Positions 7,492-17,086 of a stretch of 64,000 nucleotides of DNA are shown one piece after another. Location: NCBI GenBank assembly GCA_002414665.1, contig DIAF01000014.1, positions 1,289 to 65,288 on the forward strand, given 5' to 3'. This DNA is from Halieaceae bacterium UBA5085 (lineage in GTDB: Bacteria > Pseudomonadota > Gammaproteobacteria > Pseudomonadales > Halieaceae). Position 1 is the first letter of the stretch, and every line of letters begins with the position of its first letter. The position numbers and the translations under genes are program-made. The notes under the pieces are model-generated. The model was not told the DNA's origin. It did not search any database and saw only the letters and a program-made list of their open reading frames with translations.

Positions 7492-8361
7492 GTGGCAACA
7501 CGCATTTCGCAACTCTCCGGGCTACTGGAGTTTGACACCGCCATTCATGTTGCCGACATCGGTGCCGCCCTGCTGGCTGAAACACCGGTGTACGCCGCGC
7601 TGGTCCAGGAATACCCACAGGCGCAGCTATACAGTTTCGACGGCGACCCGCGACAGATTGCCGCTTTACAGGCGCACTATGGCGACAAGGCGACTGTGCT
7701 GGAGCACTACGTCGGCGATGGCGAGGCTCACACCGCCTACGTGTGCGAGGCGTCATCGGGCATGACATCGCTGTTCAAGCCTCTTCCGGCAGCCCTGGGC
7801 TTCTTCAACGGCTTTGATGACTTCGGGCGGGTGCTGCAAACCGAGACCGTACACACCACACGGCTGGACGCCATCGATGCCATTGAACGGATCGACTTTC
7901 TGAAAATGGATATCCAGGGGTCCGAGCTGCGGGTTTTACAACATGGTCGCGAAAAACTGCGCGAGTGTGTGGCGATCCAGCTTGAGGTGTCTTTCATCGG
8001 CCTCTACGAGGGGCAACCCACCTTTGGCGATATCGACCACTGGATGCGTGACAACGGCTACCTCCCTCACCGTTTCATGGATGTCAAACGCTGGTCAATA
8101 TCCCCCACAGTCCGCAACAAAAACTTCCGTATCCCCTTCAACCAGCTTTTGGAAGCCGATGCGGTTTACATCAAAAACCCTATTGGGCTGCAGCACTACA
8201 GCGACAACCAGCTCAAGCGACAGGTGCTGTTTGCCGACCTGTTCTTCGACAGCCCGGACCTCGCGGTGTACTGCCTGCGCGAACTCTGCGCACGGAAAGT
8301 ACTGGGTGAGCAGGCGCTGCGAGATTATTTCGCGCTATTGAATGCCACGGCTCAGAGCTAG
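7492..8361 (+). CDS. FkbM-family SAM-dependent methyltransferase
   Basis: This 289-residue predicted methyltransferase has the FkbM core. A GxG-type SAM loop region (HVADIGAALLAETPVYAAL) is followed by an acidic strand end (YSFDGDPRQ), then the family hallmark FLKMDIQGSELRVLQHG near the middle and LEVSFIGLYEGQPTFGDI after it. Family members O-methylate sugars or small molecules, often in polysaccharide or natural-product pathways. The substrate is unknown here and no glycan genes are adjacent. The start is GTG at 7492 behind an AGGA box. It points toward the RND permease gene, ending 25 bases from its stop. Confidence 0.8.
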   Translation: MATRISQLSGLLEFDTAIHVADIGAALLAETPVYAALVQEYPQAQLYSFDGDPRQIAALQAHYGDKATVLEHYVGDGEAHTAYVCEASSGMTSLFKPLPAALGFFNGFDDFGRVLQTETVHTTRLDAIDAIERIDFLKMDIQGSELRVLQHGREKLRECVAIQLEVSFIGLYEGQPTFGDIDHWMRDNGYLPHRFMDVKRWSISPTVRNKNFRIPFNQLLEADAVYIKNPIGLQHYSDNQLKRQVLFADLFFDSPDLAVYCLRELCARKVLGEQALRDYFALLNATAQS

Positions 8362-8386
8362 GCCAGCCACAGCATGCTGGCGACGC

Positions 8387-11300
8387 TCATGATCTTGCCG
8401 CCAGGTCGCGCCCCAGGTACAGATAAACCGCAGGCAGGACATACAGGGTAAACAGCGTGCCGATGGTCATGCCGGAGGCGATAACCAGACCCATGGAAAA
8501 GCGCGCAGAGGCGCCCGGGCCGGATGCCAGCAGCAGCGGCACCATGGCAATGACCAGCGCGGCGGTGGTCATCAAAACGGGCCGCAGGCGCACTGACGCG
8601 GCCTCCTCAATCGCCTCGCGTTTCTGCATGCCCTCCTCCTGCAAGCGGTTGGCAAACTCCACAATCAGGATGCCGTGCTTGGAGATCACACCGATCAGGG
8701 TCACGATACCCACCTGGGTGTAGATGTTCAGCGTGGCACCGGTGACCTGAAATAGCGCGAGGACGTTCAGGCACAGCAGGGCGCCGCACACCGACATGGG
8801 GACCGTCACCAGCATGATGATCGGATCACGGAAAGACTCAAACTGCGCCGCCAGTACCAGGTAAATCAACAGCAGGGCAAAGAAGAAGGTCATGATCAGG
8901 GCGCTGCCTTCTGTCTTGAACTGCCTGCTCTGGCCCCCGTAGTCCACGCTGTATTCCCGATTCAACTCTTCGCGACTGATCCGTTCCAGGGTGGCCAGCG
9001 CATCACCCAGCGCGATACCCGGGCGTGGAATCCCGTTCAGGGTGACCGCATTGAGCTGCTGGAAACCCTTCAGAGAGCGCGGCACCACTTCGCTCTCGAG
9101 CCGCACCAGCGTACTCATGGGAATCAGGTCGCCACTGCGTGTACGGGTGTAGTAACCCTCGAGGTCCTGCGGCGTCATGCGCTGCGCGCGCCGCACCTGG
9201 GGGATCACCTTGTAGGACCGGTCATTCATGGTGAAGCGGTTCACATAGCCGCCGGACAACAGAGCCGAAAGGTCGGCGCTGAGCTGCTGCATCTCCACGC
9301 CCAGTAACGCGGCCTTGTCGCGGTCGACGGTCAGGCGTTGTTGCGGCTTGTCGATCTGCAAATCCTGGTCAATGAAAATGAACTTGCCGCTCTCCCGCGC
9401 GCGCTGCAGCACGCGCTGCACATCCTCGAACATGATGTTGAAATCGAGGGTGGACGTCAGCACGAATTCCACCGGCAGCACCCCGCTTGAGGGCAGCGGC
9501 GCCGGGTTGACCGCGTTCACCTGCAAACCGGCTATACGCTGCGTACGCGGCAGGATGCTTTCCTGCAGAACCTGCTCCGAGCTGCGCTCGCGTTCACTCC
9601 AGGGTTTGAAGATGAACCCACCGAAGGCGCCGTTGGTGGTGCCGCCACCGCCGGGGCTCACGCCGTTAAAGAGGAAGTTGACATCGATTTCCGGTGTACT
9701 GCGGGTGATCTGGCCAATCTCCGCCGTGTACTGCTCGATATAGTCCAGCGTCACATACGGGTCTGACTCCGCGAGATAGAAAATCAGCCCGATATCCTCG
9801 GAAGGCGCCAGCTCTGAGGGTGAACGCACAAACAGGAAATAACAGGAGACGATAATAATGGCGCCGAACAGCAGAACCCCGCCACGATCGTCGAGCACGC
9901 GATCCAGATCGCGCTGGTAGACCCGGCGCAGCGCCTCGAAACGCTGGTCCAGCCAGTGCTCCAGCCGGTTAGTGTTGTCGCCCTCGTCCTTGCTCAGGAG
10001 GCGCGCGCACATCATCGGCGACAGTGTCAGGGCTACAACCCCTGAGATCAGTACCGCGCCGGCCAGAGTAAAGGCAAACTCCGTGAACAGGGTGCCGGTC
10101 AGGCCGCCCACAAAGCCTATGGGAATATAGACCGCGATCAGCGTGGTCGTCATCGCCACGATCGGCCAGGCCAGCTCGCTGGCCCCCAGCAACGCCGCTT
10201 CCTTGGGTGCCATACCCGCTTCAATGTGCCGGTGAATGTTTTCCAGCACAATGATGGCATCGTCAACCACGATACCAATCGCCAGTACGATGGCCAGCAG
10301 CGTCAGCAGGTTGATACTGAAGCCCATCAGCTGCATAAGGAACAGTCCGCCGACCAGCGACAGCGGCACTGCCACCGCCGGGATCAGCACTGAGCGCAGG
10401 GAGCCCAGGAACAGGAAGATCACCAGGATGACGATAATCATCGCCTCGATGATGGTGGCTTCCACATCGTCGATGGCGTTCTGGATATAGACGGTTGCGT
10501 CATAGTTGATATTGCCGACAATGCCCTCCGGCAACCGTGGTGCGATATCCTCGGCGTAGACCTGCCGCACCCTGGCAATCACTTCCAGGGCATTGGCATC
10601 GGGCGCGACGTCGATCTGCATGAATACCGCTTCCTGGTCGATGAACATGGATGAGGATCCGTATCCCTCATTACCGAGCTCGACCTCTGCGATGTCGCCC
10701 AGGCGCACAATGGCGCCGTCCCGCTCGCGCAGGACCATCTCTTCAAAACCCTGCACCGAGCGCAGATCGGTATCGGCCTTCAGGTTTATTTCAACCATGC
10801 TGCCCTTGCTGGCACCCACCGCCGAAAGCACGTTGTTGGCCGCGAGGGCGGCGCGCACTTCACTGGCCGTCAGCCCGAGTGCCGTCATGCGCTCCTGGTC
10901 CAGCCAGATGCGCATGGCAAACACGCTGGTGGAATTAGCGCTGGCGCGCAGCACGCCTGGCAGAGTCGAAAGCTTGGGCTGCACCTCGCGGATCACGTAA
11001 TCCGCTACACGATTCGTGGGCAACTGGTCGCTGATGAAAGAGATGTACATGCTGCCCACCTGCTCGCCGATCGCCAGGTCGAGCACCGGATCCTCGGCCT
11101 CTCGGGGCAACTCGTTGCGCAGCTTGTTGACCTTGGTGACCACCTGGGTCAGGACCTCGTCGGGGTCGGCCTCGGTGCTTACATAGGCGGAGATGGTGCT
11201 CAGCCCCCGCGTGCTGGAGGATGTCAGGTAATCAATACCCTCGGCTGTGGCAATCTCCTGCTCCAGCGGCGTGGTAATGAACCCCTTGATCAGCTCCGCG

Positions 11301-11464
11301 TCGGCACCGATGTACGGCGTACTCACTGTGATCACCGCCGTCTCGATCATGGGGTATTCCCGCACGTTGAGCTCGGTTGCCGCACGCAGGCCGAGGATCA
11401 GCAGGAACAGGCTGACAACCGTTGCCAGCACCGGCTTGTGGATGAATATATCGGTGAATTTCAT
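8387..11464 (-). CDS. RND-family multidrug efflux permease (HAE-1/AcrB-like)
   Basis: This inner-membrane proton-driven exporter of 1025 residues has twelve predicted helices and two large periplasmic loops. It starts with the typical amphipathic N-terminus (MKFTDIFIHKPVLATVVS). The TM4 proton-relay aspartates appear in GIVVDDAIIVLENI. The second half carries GVISKHGILIVEFAN. The ATG at 11464 lies one base after the adaptor stop and is preferred over a frame opening at 11521. Length and layout fit the class. Substrates are probably drugs, detergents or envelope lipids. No outer-membrane channel gene is adjacent, so a TolC-like partner must come from elsewhere. Confidence 0.93.
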   Translation of the reverse strand: MKFTDIFIHKPVLATVVSLFLLILGLRAATELNVREYPMIETAVITVSTPYIGADAELIKGFITTPLEQEIATAEGIDYLTSSSTRGLSTISAYVSTEADPDEVLTQVVTKVNKLRNELPREAEDPVLDLAIGEQVGSMYISFISDQLPTNRVADYVIREVQPKLSTLPGVLRASANSTSVFAMRIWLDQERMTALGLTASEVRAALAANNVLSAVGASKGSMVEINLKADTDLRSVQGFEEMVLRERDGAIVRLGDIAEVELGNEGYGSSSMFIDQEAVFMQIDVAPDANALEVIARVRQVYAEDIAPRLPEGIVGNINYDATVYIQNAIDDVEATIIEAMIIVILVIFLFLGSLRSVLIPAVAVPLSLVGGLFLMQLMGFSINLLTLLAIVLAIGIVVDDAIIVLENIHRHIEAGMAPKEAALLGASELAWPIVAMTTTLIAVYIPIGFVGGLTGTLFTEFAFTLAGAVLISGVVALTLSPMMCARLLSKDEGDNTNRLEHWLDQRFEALRRVYQRDLDRVLDDRGGVLLFGAIIIVSCYFLFVRSPSELAPSEDIGLIFYLAESDPYVTLDYIEQYTAEIGQITRSTPEIDVNFLFNGVSPGGGGTTNGAFGGFIFKPWSERERSSEQVLQESILPRTQRIAGLQVNAVNPAPLPSSGVLPVEFVLTSTLDFNIMFEDVQRVLQRARESGKFIFIDQDLQIDKPQQRLTVDRDKAALLGVEMQQLSADLSALLSGGYVNRFTMNDRSYKVIPQVRRAQRMTPQDLEGYYTRTRSGDLIPMSTLVRLESEVVPRSLKGFQQLNAVTLNGIPRPGIALGDALATLERISREELNREYSVDYGGQSRQFKTEGSALIMTFFFALLLIYLVLAAQFESFRDPIIMLVTVPMSVCGALLCLNVLALFQVTGATLNIYTQVGIVTLIGVISKHGILIVEFANRLQEEGMQKREAIEEAASVRLRPVLMTTAALVIAMVPLLLASGPGASARFSMGLVIASGMTIGTLFTLYVLPAVYLYLGRDLAARS

Positions 11465-11465
11465 G

Positions 11466-12599
11466 TCAGCCGTTATCCGGTTGCGGCTCGAGTTCCGCCG
11501 CTGGCGGGGAGCTGTTGTCAACGTTCACCGGCATCCCGCCATCCAGCTTCAGCAGGCCGCTGGTCGCGACTCGCTCACCCGGATCCAGCCCCTCCTCGAC
11601 CGCCACCAGGTCGCCCCGCACCGGACCCAGGGTGACGAACCGCTGCGATACCCTCAATGCACCCTCCTGCTCCGTGATGACGTACACCGAGTCTCCGTAG
11701 GGGCGGTAGGCAATCGCCGTCTGCGGCACCACGACCCGCTCCAGCTCTATGCCGATCGGCAGCACCAGGCGGGCAAACATACCCGGGCGGAGCAATTCTT
11801 CCGGGTTGGGCAGGGTCGCCTGCAGCGTAAAATTCCGGGTATTCGGGTCCACCACGGGCGAAATGGCGGTGACGGTGCCCTCAAAGATGCGTCCGTCCAG
11901 GGCCTCCAGTCGCGCCTGCACCGGCATCCCCGCCGCTACCTGCTGGCTATACTGCTCAGGCAGTGAGAAGTTCACATACAGGCTGTCCAGTGCCTGCAGG
12001 GCAATCACCGTGTCTCCTGCCTGCACGTAGTCGCCCACATTGAACCGGCGGATGCCCAGCCGCCCCGCATAGGGCGCGCGCAGGGTTTTCTGCTCGATAC
12101 GCGCCTGCTGAGCCGCAACACGGGCGCGGGCCTGCTCCAGCAGACTGCTGCGCTGGTCCAGTTCCGACTCGGAAATATTGCGCTGCGCCACCAGCCGCCT
12201 GGCACGTTCCAGCTCCAGCCGGGCCAGCTCCGCCGCGGCCTGCAGTTCCGCCAGTTGCGCCCGATCCGGTGCCGAATTCAGCGTGATGATGGCATCGCCG
12301 GCCTCCACCGCCGCGCCATTCTCGAAGTGGATGGTTTCCACCGTGCCGGGTACTTCCGTTGCCAGTTCAGCTCCGCGGATTGCCACCAGCGTACCAACGC
12401 TCTCCACGCTGTCACGCCACAGGGCTGTGCCCGCCTCCATGGCGGTAACCGTAGCGGGCTGCACCGGCATATTGTCCATGAACTCGTTCATCTTCTTGTT
12501 ACCGAACCACTGCATGCCGAACAGCCCGCCAAACACCAGCAGTGTAATCAGCAGCATCAGCCACATGCGCAGACTGAAGAGAACCTTTTTTCCAGACAT
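11466..12599 (-). CDS. RND efflux periplasmic adaptor (membrane fusion protein)
   Basis: This protein of 377 residues should bridge the downstream permease and an outer-membrane channel. An N-terminal membrane anchor (MWLMLLITLLVFGGLFGMQWF) precedes the two lipoyl half-motifs (VPGTVETIHFENGAAVEAGD and APYAGRLGIRRFNVGDYVQAGD), which are separated by a coiled-coil hairpin (about residues 105-160). A beta-barrel and membrane-proximal domain follow. An in-frame GTG lies three codons upstream at 12608; the ATG at 12599 is chosen. The stop is one base from the permease start, so the two are coupled. It diverges from the Anbu gene across about 200 bases. Confidence 0.9.
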   Translation of the reverse strand: MSGKKVLFSLRMWLMLLITLLVFGGLFGMQWFGNKKMNEFMDNMPVQPATVTAMEAGTALWRDSVESVGTLVAIRGAELATEVPGTVETIHFENGAAVEAGDAIITLNSAPDRAQLAELQAAAELARLELERARRLVAQRNISESELDQRSSLLEQARARVAAQQARIEQKTLRAPYAGRLGIRRFNVGDYVQAGDTVIALQALDSLYVNFSLPEQYSQQVAAGMPVQARLEALDGRIFEGTVTAISPVVDPNTRNFTLQATLPNPEELLRPGMFARLVLPIGIELERVVVPQTAIAYRPYGDSVYVITEQEGALRVSQRFVTLGPVRGDLVAVEEGLDPGERVATSGLLKLDGGMPVNVDNSSPPAAELEPQPDNG

Positions 12600-12804
12600 G
12601 ATAGTCACCGACTTCCGTGATCAGGGGGACAGGGGGTATCGCGCAACCGCCACTGCACCGAAACGACAGGCCACCAATGATACGCGGGCGATGCATTCGA
12701 TACCATGGACACATCGCCACGGTTGAGCAGGACTGTGGCATTGCCGCCTCGCTATGAGTATGCTTGCCCGCTCAACACGGCCCCGGAGCGTACACACTGC
12801 CGCC

Positions 12805-13560
12805 ATGACCTATTGCCTCGCCATCGCCATTCAGGACGGCCTGATCTTCTGCTCGGACTCGCGCACCAATGCCGGGCCCGACCGGGTCAGTACCTACAGC
12901 AAAATGCATCGCTTTTCAGTGGCCTACGACCGTTCCCTGGTGCTGCTGACGGCGGGCAACCTGGCGACCAGCCAGGCCGTTATCGCGCATATCCAGCGGG
13001 ATCTGGAGGAGGATGCCGAGTTCAACATCCTCAAGGCGCGCTATGTCGCCGATGTCGCGGACTATATCGGGGAGCTGAATGTGGCCGAGCAGGCACGGCA
13101 CAAGAAGCCATCGGGGCCGGGCGCAGGCGCCAGCTTCGATGCCTCTGCCACCTTCATACTCGGCGGCCAGATCAAGGGCCATGCCCAGGCGCTCTACCTG
13201 ATCTACCCCGAGGGCAACTACATCACGGCCTCGGAGCTCTACCCCTACCTGCAAATTGGCGAAACCAAATACGGCAAGCCCATTCTTGACCGTATCGTGC
13301 GCCCGGACACGCCCTATGAGACCGCCATGCGCTGTGCCCTGGTCTCAATGGACTCGACCATACGTTCCAACGCCACCGTGGGGCCGCCTCTCGAATGCCT
13401 GTTCTACCGCAACGACAGTCTGAAACCCCATGCGCGCTACTTTGCGCTGGAGGAGCATCACCCCTACCTGGCCAAGCTGCGCCAGAGCTGGGATGACAAT
13501 ATTCGCGAAGCCTTCGCCAAACTGCCCTCGCTGGGCGAGGTTATCGGTGAGGACGACTGA
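12805..13560 (+). CDS. Anbu, ancestral proteasome-like Ntn-hydrolase (BPH family)
   Basis: This 251-residue protein belongs to the Anbu branch of the proteasome beta/HslV superfamily. Counting from the residue after Met, Thr1 would be the autocatalytic nucleophile, Asp17 (FCSDSRT) the partner acid and Lys32 (TYSKM) the supporting lysine, matching the Ntn-hydrolase triad. An in-frame ATG at 12754 would add 17 residues and bury the Thr, so the ATG at 12805 is chosen. The stop is three bases from the phosphorylase gene, implying one operon. Known Anbu genes cluster with alpha-E, permuted ATP-grasp and zinc-metallopeptidase genes, and exactly these lie just downstream on the opposite strand. The physiological substrate is unknown. 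Confidence 0.88.
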   Translation: MTYCLAIAIQDGLIFCSDSRTNAGPDRVSTYSKMHRFSVAYDRSLVLLTAGNLATSQAVIAHIQRDLEEDAEFNILKARYVADVADYIGELNVAEQARHKKPSGPGAGASFDASATFILGGQIKGHAQALYLIYPEGNYITASELYPYLQIGETKYGKPILDRIVRPDTPYETAMRCALVSMDSTIRSNATVGPPLECLFYRNDSLKPHARYFALEEHHPYLAKLRQSWDDNIREAFAKLPSLGEVIGEDD

Positions 13561-13563
13561 GGC

Positions 13564-15156
13564 ATGACGAACAGCAACGCGACGGGCCAACAGGATGCAC
13601 TGCATGCAGCAGACGCAGCCTCCACTCTCATGCTGAAACGCGTTGCCATCGACACCTACCGGGAAAATGTTGCCTATCTGCACCGGGACTGCGAGCTGTA
13701 CCGGGCAGAGGGTTTCCAGGCGCTGGCAAAAGTCGAGGTGTCCGACGATGGCCGGCGCATTCTCGCCAGCGTCAACGTGGTCGATGACGACACGATCGTG
13801 GGCTGCAACGAACTTGGCCTCTCAGAAGATGCCTTCGCCCTGCTGGGTCTGCCCGAGGGACATCGGGTAAGTGTCGCGCAGGCTGAACCGCCGAAATCGA
13901 TACCGGCACTGCATCGCAAGATAGCCGGAGAACGCTTGAGCGCCGAGAATTTCCGCGCCATCGTCAACGACATTGCCGAACACCGTTATTCGAAAATTGA
14001 ACTGACTGCCTTCGTCGTCGCCTGCAACCAGGCTGAACTCGACCGGGAAGAAGTGTTCTTCCTCAGCGATGCCATGAGCCGTGTCGGGCGCCGCCTGAAT
14101 TGGGGCGAGCACCCCGTGGTGGACAAGCACTGCATTGGCGGCATTCCGGGCAACCGCACCTCGATGCTGGTAGTGCCGATTGTCGCGGCACACGGCATGC
14201 TGTGCCCGAAAACCTCTTCACGCGCCATCACCTCACCGGCAGGCACCGCCGACACCATGGAGGTGCTGGCGCGCGTCGAACTGCAGTTCGAGCAGCTCAA
14301 CAGTATCGTGCGCACGCACCGGGGCTGCCTCGCCTGGGGCGGCACCAGTGAACTCTCGCCCGCGGATGATGTACTGATTGCCGTTGAGCGCCCCCTGTCG
14401 ATCGACTCCCCGGGGCAGATGGTGGCCTCTATCCTCTCCAAAAAAGTCGCGGCGGGCTCCACCCACCTGGTACTGGACATTCCGGTAGGCCCCACCGCCA
14501 AAGTCACGTCCATGCCCGAGGCACAAAGGCTGCGCCGCCTGTTCGAGTTCGTCGCCAAACGCATGGGGCTGGTGCTGGAGGTGGTGATCACCGACGGGCG
14601 ACAACCCATTGGCAACGGGATCGGCCCTGCACTGGAAGCTCGGGACGTGATGCAGGTGCTGGAAAACAACCCTGCGGCACCTGCAGATCTGCGTCAGAAG
14701 TCGCTACGCCTGGCCGGGCGCATGCTGGAGTTCGACCCCGATGTGCGCGGTGGCGACGGATTCGCTATTGCCCGGGACATACTTGATTCCGGACGCGCAC
14801 TGCGCAAGATGCAGGACATCATCCAGGCCCAGGGCAGCAAACCGTTCGACCTCGATAACCCGCCGTTGGCACCCCTGACTTACACCGTGCTCGCACCCAC
14901 GGCGGGTACGGTGGTCAACATTGATAACCTGCAGCTGGCGCGCATTGCACGGCAGGCCGGAGCACCGCGGGCGCAGGGGGCTGGGGTCGACCTGCGCGCC
15001 AAGCTCGGCGACCCGGTGCAGGCAGGCGACCTGCTGTATACCGTCTACGCCGCCTATCCCACCGAGCTGGGCTTTGCCCGCAGGCTGTGCGAGCGCAGCA
15101 GCGGTTTCACCCTGGGCCAGGCCGCTGATATTACCCCGGCATTCATGGAGTTCTGA
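13564..15156 (+). CDS. deoA: Thymidine/AMP phosphorylase family protein (DeoA type 2, N-terminally extended)
   Basis: This 530-residue pentosyltransferase is predicted to phosphorolyse a nucleoside or nucleoside monophosphate. It has an N-terminal extension of about 90 residues as in archaeal AMP phosphorylases, then the glycosyltransferase helical and alpha/beta domains with KHCIGGIPGNRTSM, KTSSRAITSPAGTADTME and CLAWGGTSELSPADD. These resemble the proteobacterial 'putative thymidine phosphorylase type 2' group more than classic E. coli DeoA (440 residues). Archaeal relatives release ribose 1,5-bisphosphate from AMP; no RuBisCO or R15P isomerase is seen here. A GAGG box precedes the ATG. Its TGA overlaps the next ATG by one base, so it is coupled to the PRPP synthetase gene. 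Confidence 0.85.
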   Translation: MTNSNATGQQDALHAADAASTLMLKRVAIDTYRENVAYLHRDCELYRAEGFQALAKVEVSDDGRRILASVNVVDDDTIVGCNELGLSEDAFALLGLPEGHRVSVAQAEPPKSIPALHRKIAGERLSAENFRAIVNDIAEHRYSKIELTAFVVACNQAELDREEVFFLSDAMSRVGRRLNWGEHPVVDKHCIGGIPGNRTSMLVVPIVAAHGMLCPKTSSRAITSPAGTADTMEVLARVELQFEQLNSIVRTHRGCLAWGGTSELSPADDVLIAVERPLSIDSPGQMVASILSKKVAAGSTHLVLDIPVGPTAKVTSMPEAQRLRRLFEFVAKRMGLVLEVVITDGRQPIGNGIGPALEARDVMQVLENNPAAPADLRQKSLRLAGRMLEFDPDVRGGDGFAIARDILDSGRALRKMQDIIQAQGSKPFDLDNPPLAPLTYTVLAPTAGTVVNIDNLQLARIARQAGAPRAQGAGVDLRAKLGDPVQAGDLLYTVYAAYPTELGFARRLCERSSGFTLGQAADITPAFMEF

Positions 15157-16055
15157 TGAGCGCGCTGCTGACCTACCTGGAAGACGAGCGCGAGCCGGCA
15201 TTGCGCCTCGCAAGCGCCTGCGAACTGCCCACCCTCGCAGTTGCACGGCACCGTTTTCCCGACGAGGAACTGAAGCTGCTGCTGGACCTGCCAACCGGTA
15301 CCAAGACGCTGGTGGTCTATCGCAGCCTGGACAGGCCCAACGAAAAACTGGTGGAACTGCTGTTGCTGGCGCGACATGCGCGCCGTGCCGGCGTGCCCCG
15401 GCTGGTGCTGGTCGCCCCCTACCTCGGTTACATGCGCCAGGACATTGCCTTCCAGCCCGGCGAGGTGGTCAGCCAAACCATCGTCGGCAACTTCCTCGCC
15501 GAGCTGTTTGACGCGGTTATCACTGTCGATCCACACCTGCACAGGATAAGCCGGCTGGATGAGGCGATCCCGCTGCAGGACGCCATCGCCCTGTCGGCTG
15601 CGGGGAGTCTGGCGGAACTGGTGGCGGGTCAGCGCGACCGTCCGCTGCTGGTTGGTCCCGATGCCGAGTCGCGACAGTGGGTGGAAAGCGCGGCGGAGGT
15701 CCGCCAGCTGGACCATGCCGTGTGCAGCAAGGAACGACACGGAGACCGCGACGTGGTCATCACCCTGCCCGATGTAGCCGTAGCGGGGCGCGCGGTGGTA
15801 CTTCTGGATGACGTGGCCAGCTCCGGGCGCACTCTGGCGGGCGCCGCGCAACTGCTGCTGCAGGCGGGTGCCAGCTCGGTGGATGTCGCGGTGACTCACG
15901 CCCTTTTTGCCGGAGACGCTCTGGCAGTGATGGAGAACGCTGGCATCGGCACCGTGTGGAGCACAGACTGCATACAGCACCACAGCAATGCCGTATCCAT
16001 GGCTCCCCTGCTGGCCACAGCGCTGCGACCCCTGGTACAGCGCTGGGCTGGCTAG
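15156..16055 (+). CDS. prs: Ribose-phosphate pyrophosphokinase-like protein (PRPP synthetase family)
   Basis: This 299-residue protein should transfer pyrophosphate from ATP to ribose 5-phosphate. Family features include APYLGYMRQDIAF followed by GEVVSQTIVGNFLA, the TVDPHLHR metal/ATP motif and the PRPP loop VVLLDDVASSGRT. It is a little shorter and more divergent than housekeeping Prs (about 315), so it is probably a second copy dedicated to the coupled phosphorylase. Together they may recycle nucleotide ribose to PRPP. It is the last gene of the Anbu operon on plus and overlaps the metallopeptidase gene by four bases tail to tail. Confidence 0.85.
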   Translation: MSALLTYLEDEREPALRLASACELPTLAVARHRFPDEELKLLLDLPTGTKTLVVYRSLDRPNEKLVELLLLARHARRAGVPRLVLVAPYLGYMRQDIAFQPGEVVSQTIVGNFLAELFDAVITVDPHLHRISRLDEAIPLQDAIALSAAGSLAELVAGQRDRPLLVGPDAESRQWVESAAEVRQLDHAVCSKERHGDRDVVITLPDVAVAGRAVVLLDDVASSGRTLAGAAQLLLQAGASSVDVAVTHALFAGDALAVMENAGIGTVWSTDCIQHHSNAVSMAPLLATALRPLVQRWAG

Positions 16056-17086
16056 CGCTGCCCCGGCTGCTGCTGCAGGCGACGAATCGCCGTGTCGACA
16101 AAGGCCAGCTTCGATTCTACAAAATGGTTGATCACGAAGGGATAGGCATCCCCCCGGCCGACGCTGCGGTTGAGTTCGTTCAGGGTGATGCTGAGGTCGC
16201 GCCAGATTCCGATCCGTTCACCGACTTCCAGACGCGCCACGTCCCTGCGGATCACGCCGTAAGCCGCCGCCGTCTCCAGCGCATCCTGAATATGCAGGTA
16301 ATGCCCCCAGGTTTCCGCCCAATCCTCCATCGGGTGCACGCTGGCGTAGGCGCTGATGTAATAATTGCGCCAGTCCGATGACGGACCCTCCCGGTAGTGG
16401 CGGTCCAGCGCCCCGAGGTAGTCCATCGTTTCGTCACCGAACAACTGCGTAAAGCCGCTGCGAATGGTCTCGTCCCGAGCCAGACGCGCCCAGTAATAAT
16501 GCCCCGATTCATGACGCATATGCCCGAGAACCGTGCGGTAGGGTTCGTTCATCTGCTCACGCACCGCAACACGCGCAACGTCATCCGCTTCCAGGGTATT
16601 GATGGTAATCACCCCGCCGACAAACCCCGTGCTGACGAATGACTCCGCGTATTCCTCCCGACTGCGTCCGTCTTCGATGAAGTCCAGCAACAGCCCATGC
16701 TCCGGGTCCTGCCAACCGCTGATCAGCGGCAGACCCAGACTGCGCAAGGTGTAGAGGAGGCGTTTCTTGCCCTGTTCCAGTACCCACCAGCGCTGGATGT
16801 TGCCCGGCAGCGAGAGGTCGGGAATCGTGCGGTTGAACTGGCAACCCCAGCACAGGGGGTGAGTGTCCTCTTCCGCGCACAGCCAGTTGCAAACATCCCA
16901 CTCCGAGCCGTTGGCGCACATCCGGTAACGACGCCCCGCCGCCGACTGCAGAATACCGCCACCGACATCGCTGAGTGAGACCATCTCCAGCGCAAGCGGG
17001 TCAAAGCCGAGTTGCATGCCACAATGCACGCAGTCCCGGCTCTCGAAAAATACCTGGCTACCGCAGCTGCATTCAAGCCGCTTCAT
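16052..17086 (-). CDS. Zinc-ribbon putative zinc metallopeptidase (COG4307 type)
   Basis: This 344-residue protein begins with a zinc ribbon (Cys-x-Cys near residue 6 and CVHCG near 20), followed by a second cysteine group (CNWLCAEE, CWGCQF). A metalloprotease motif HESGH lies at residues 192-196 inside GHMRHESGHYYW. A downstream HPMEDWAETWGHYLHI may supply the third metal ligand. The family regularly co-occurs with alpha-E and permuted ATP-grasp genes, as here. Its ATG overlaps the alpha-E stop by four bases. Function is inferred as peptide processing linked to the ATP-grasp product; no experimental role is known to me. Confidence 0.8.
   Translation of the reverse strand: MKRLECSCGSQVFFESRDCVHCGMQLGFDPLALEMVSLSDVGGGILQSAAGRRYRMCANGSEWDVCNWLCAEEDTHPLCWGCQFNRTIPDLSLPGNIQRWWVLEQGKKRLLYTLRSLGLPLISGWQDPEHGLLLDFIEDGRSREEYAESFVSTGFVGGVITINTLEADDVARVAVREQMNEPYRTVLGHMRHESGHYYWARLARDETIRSGFTQLFGDETMDYLGALDRHYREGPSSDWRNYYISAYASVHPMEDWAETWGHYLHIQDALETAAAYGVIRRDVARLEVGERIGIWRDLSITLNELNRSVGRGDAYPFVINHFVESKLAFVDTAIRRLQQQPGQR

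Noticed and set aside
12609..12804. Promoter or operator between the RND adaptor and Anbu genes
   Set aside because: The divergent gap must hold promoters, but no -35/-10 pair or clear inverted repeat was convincing.
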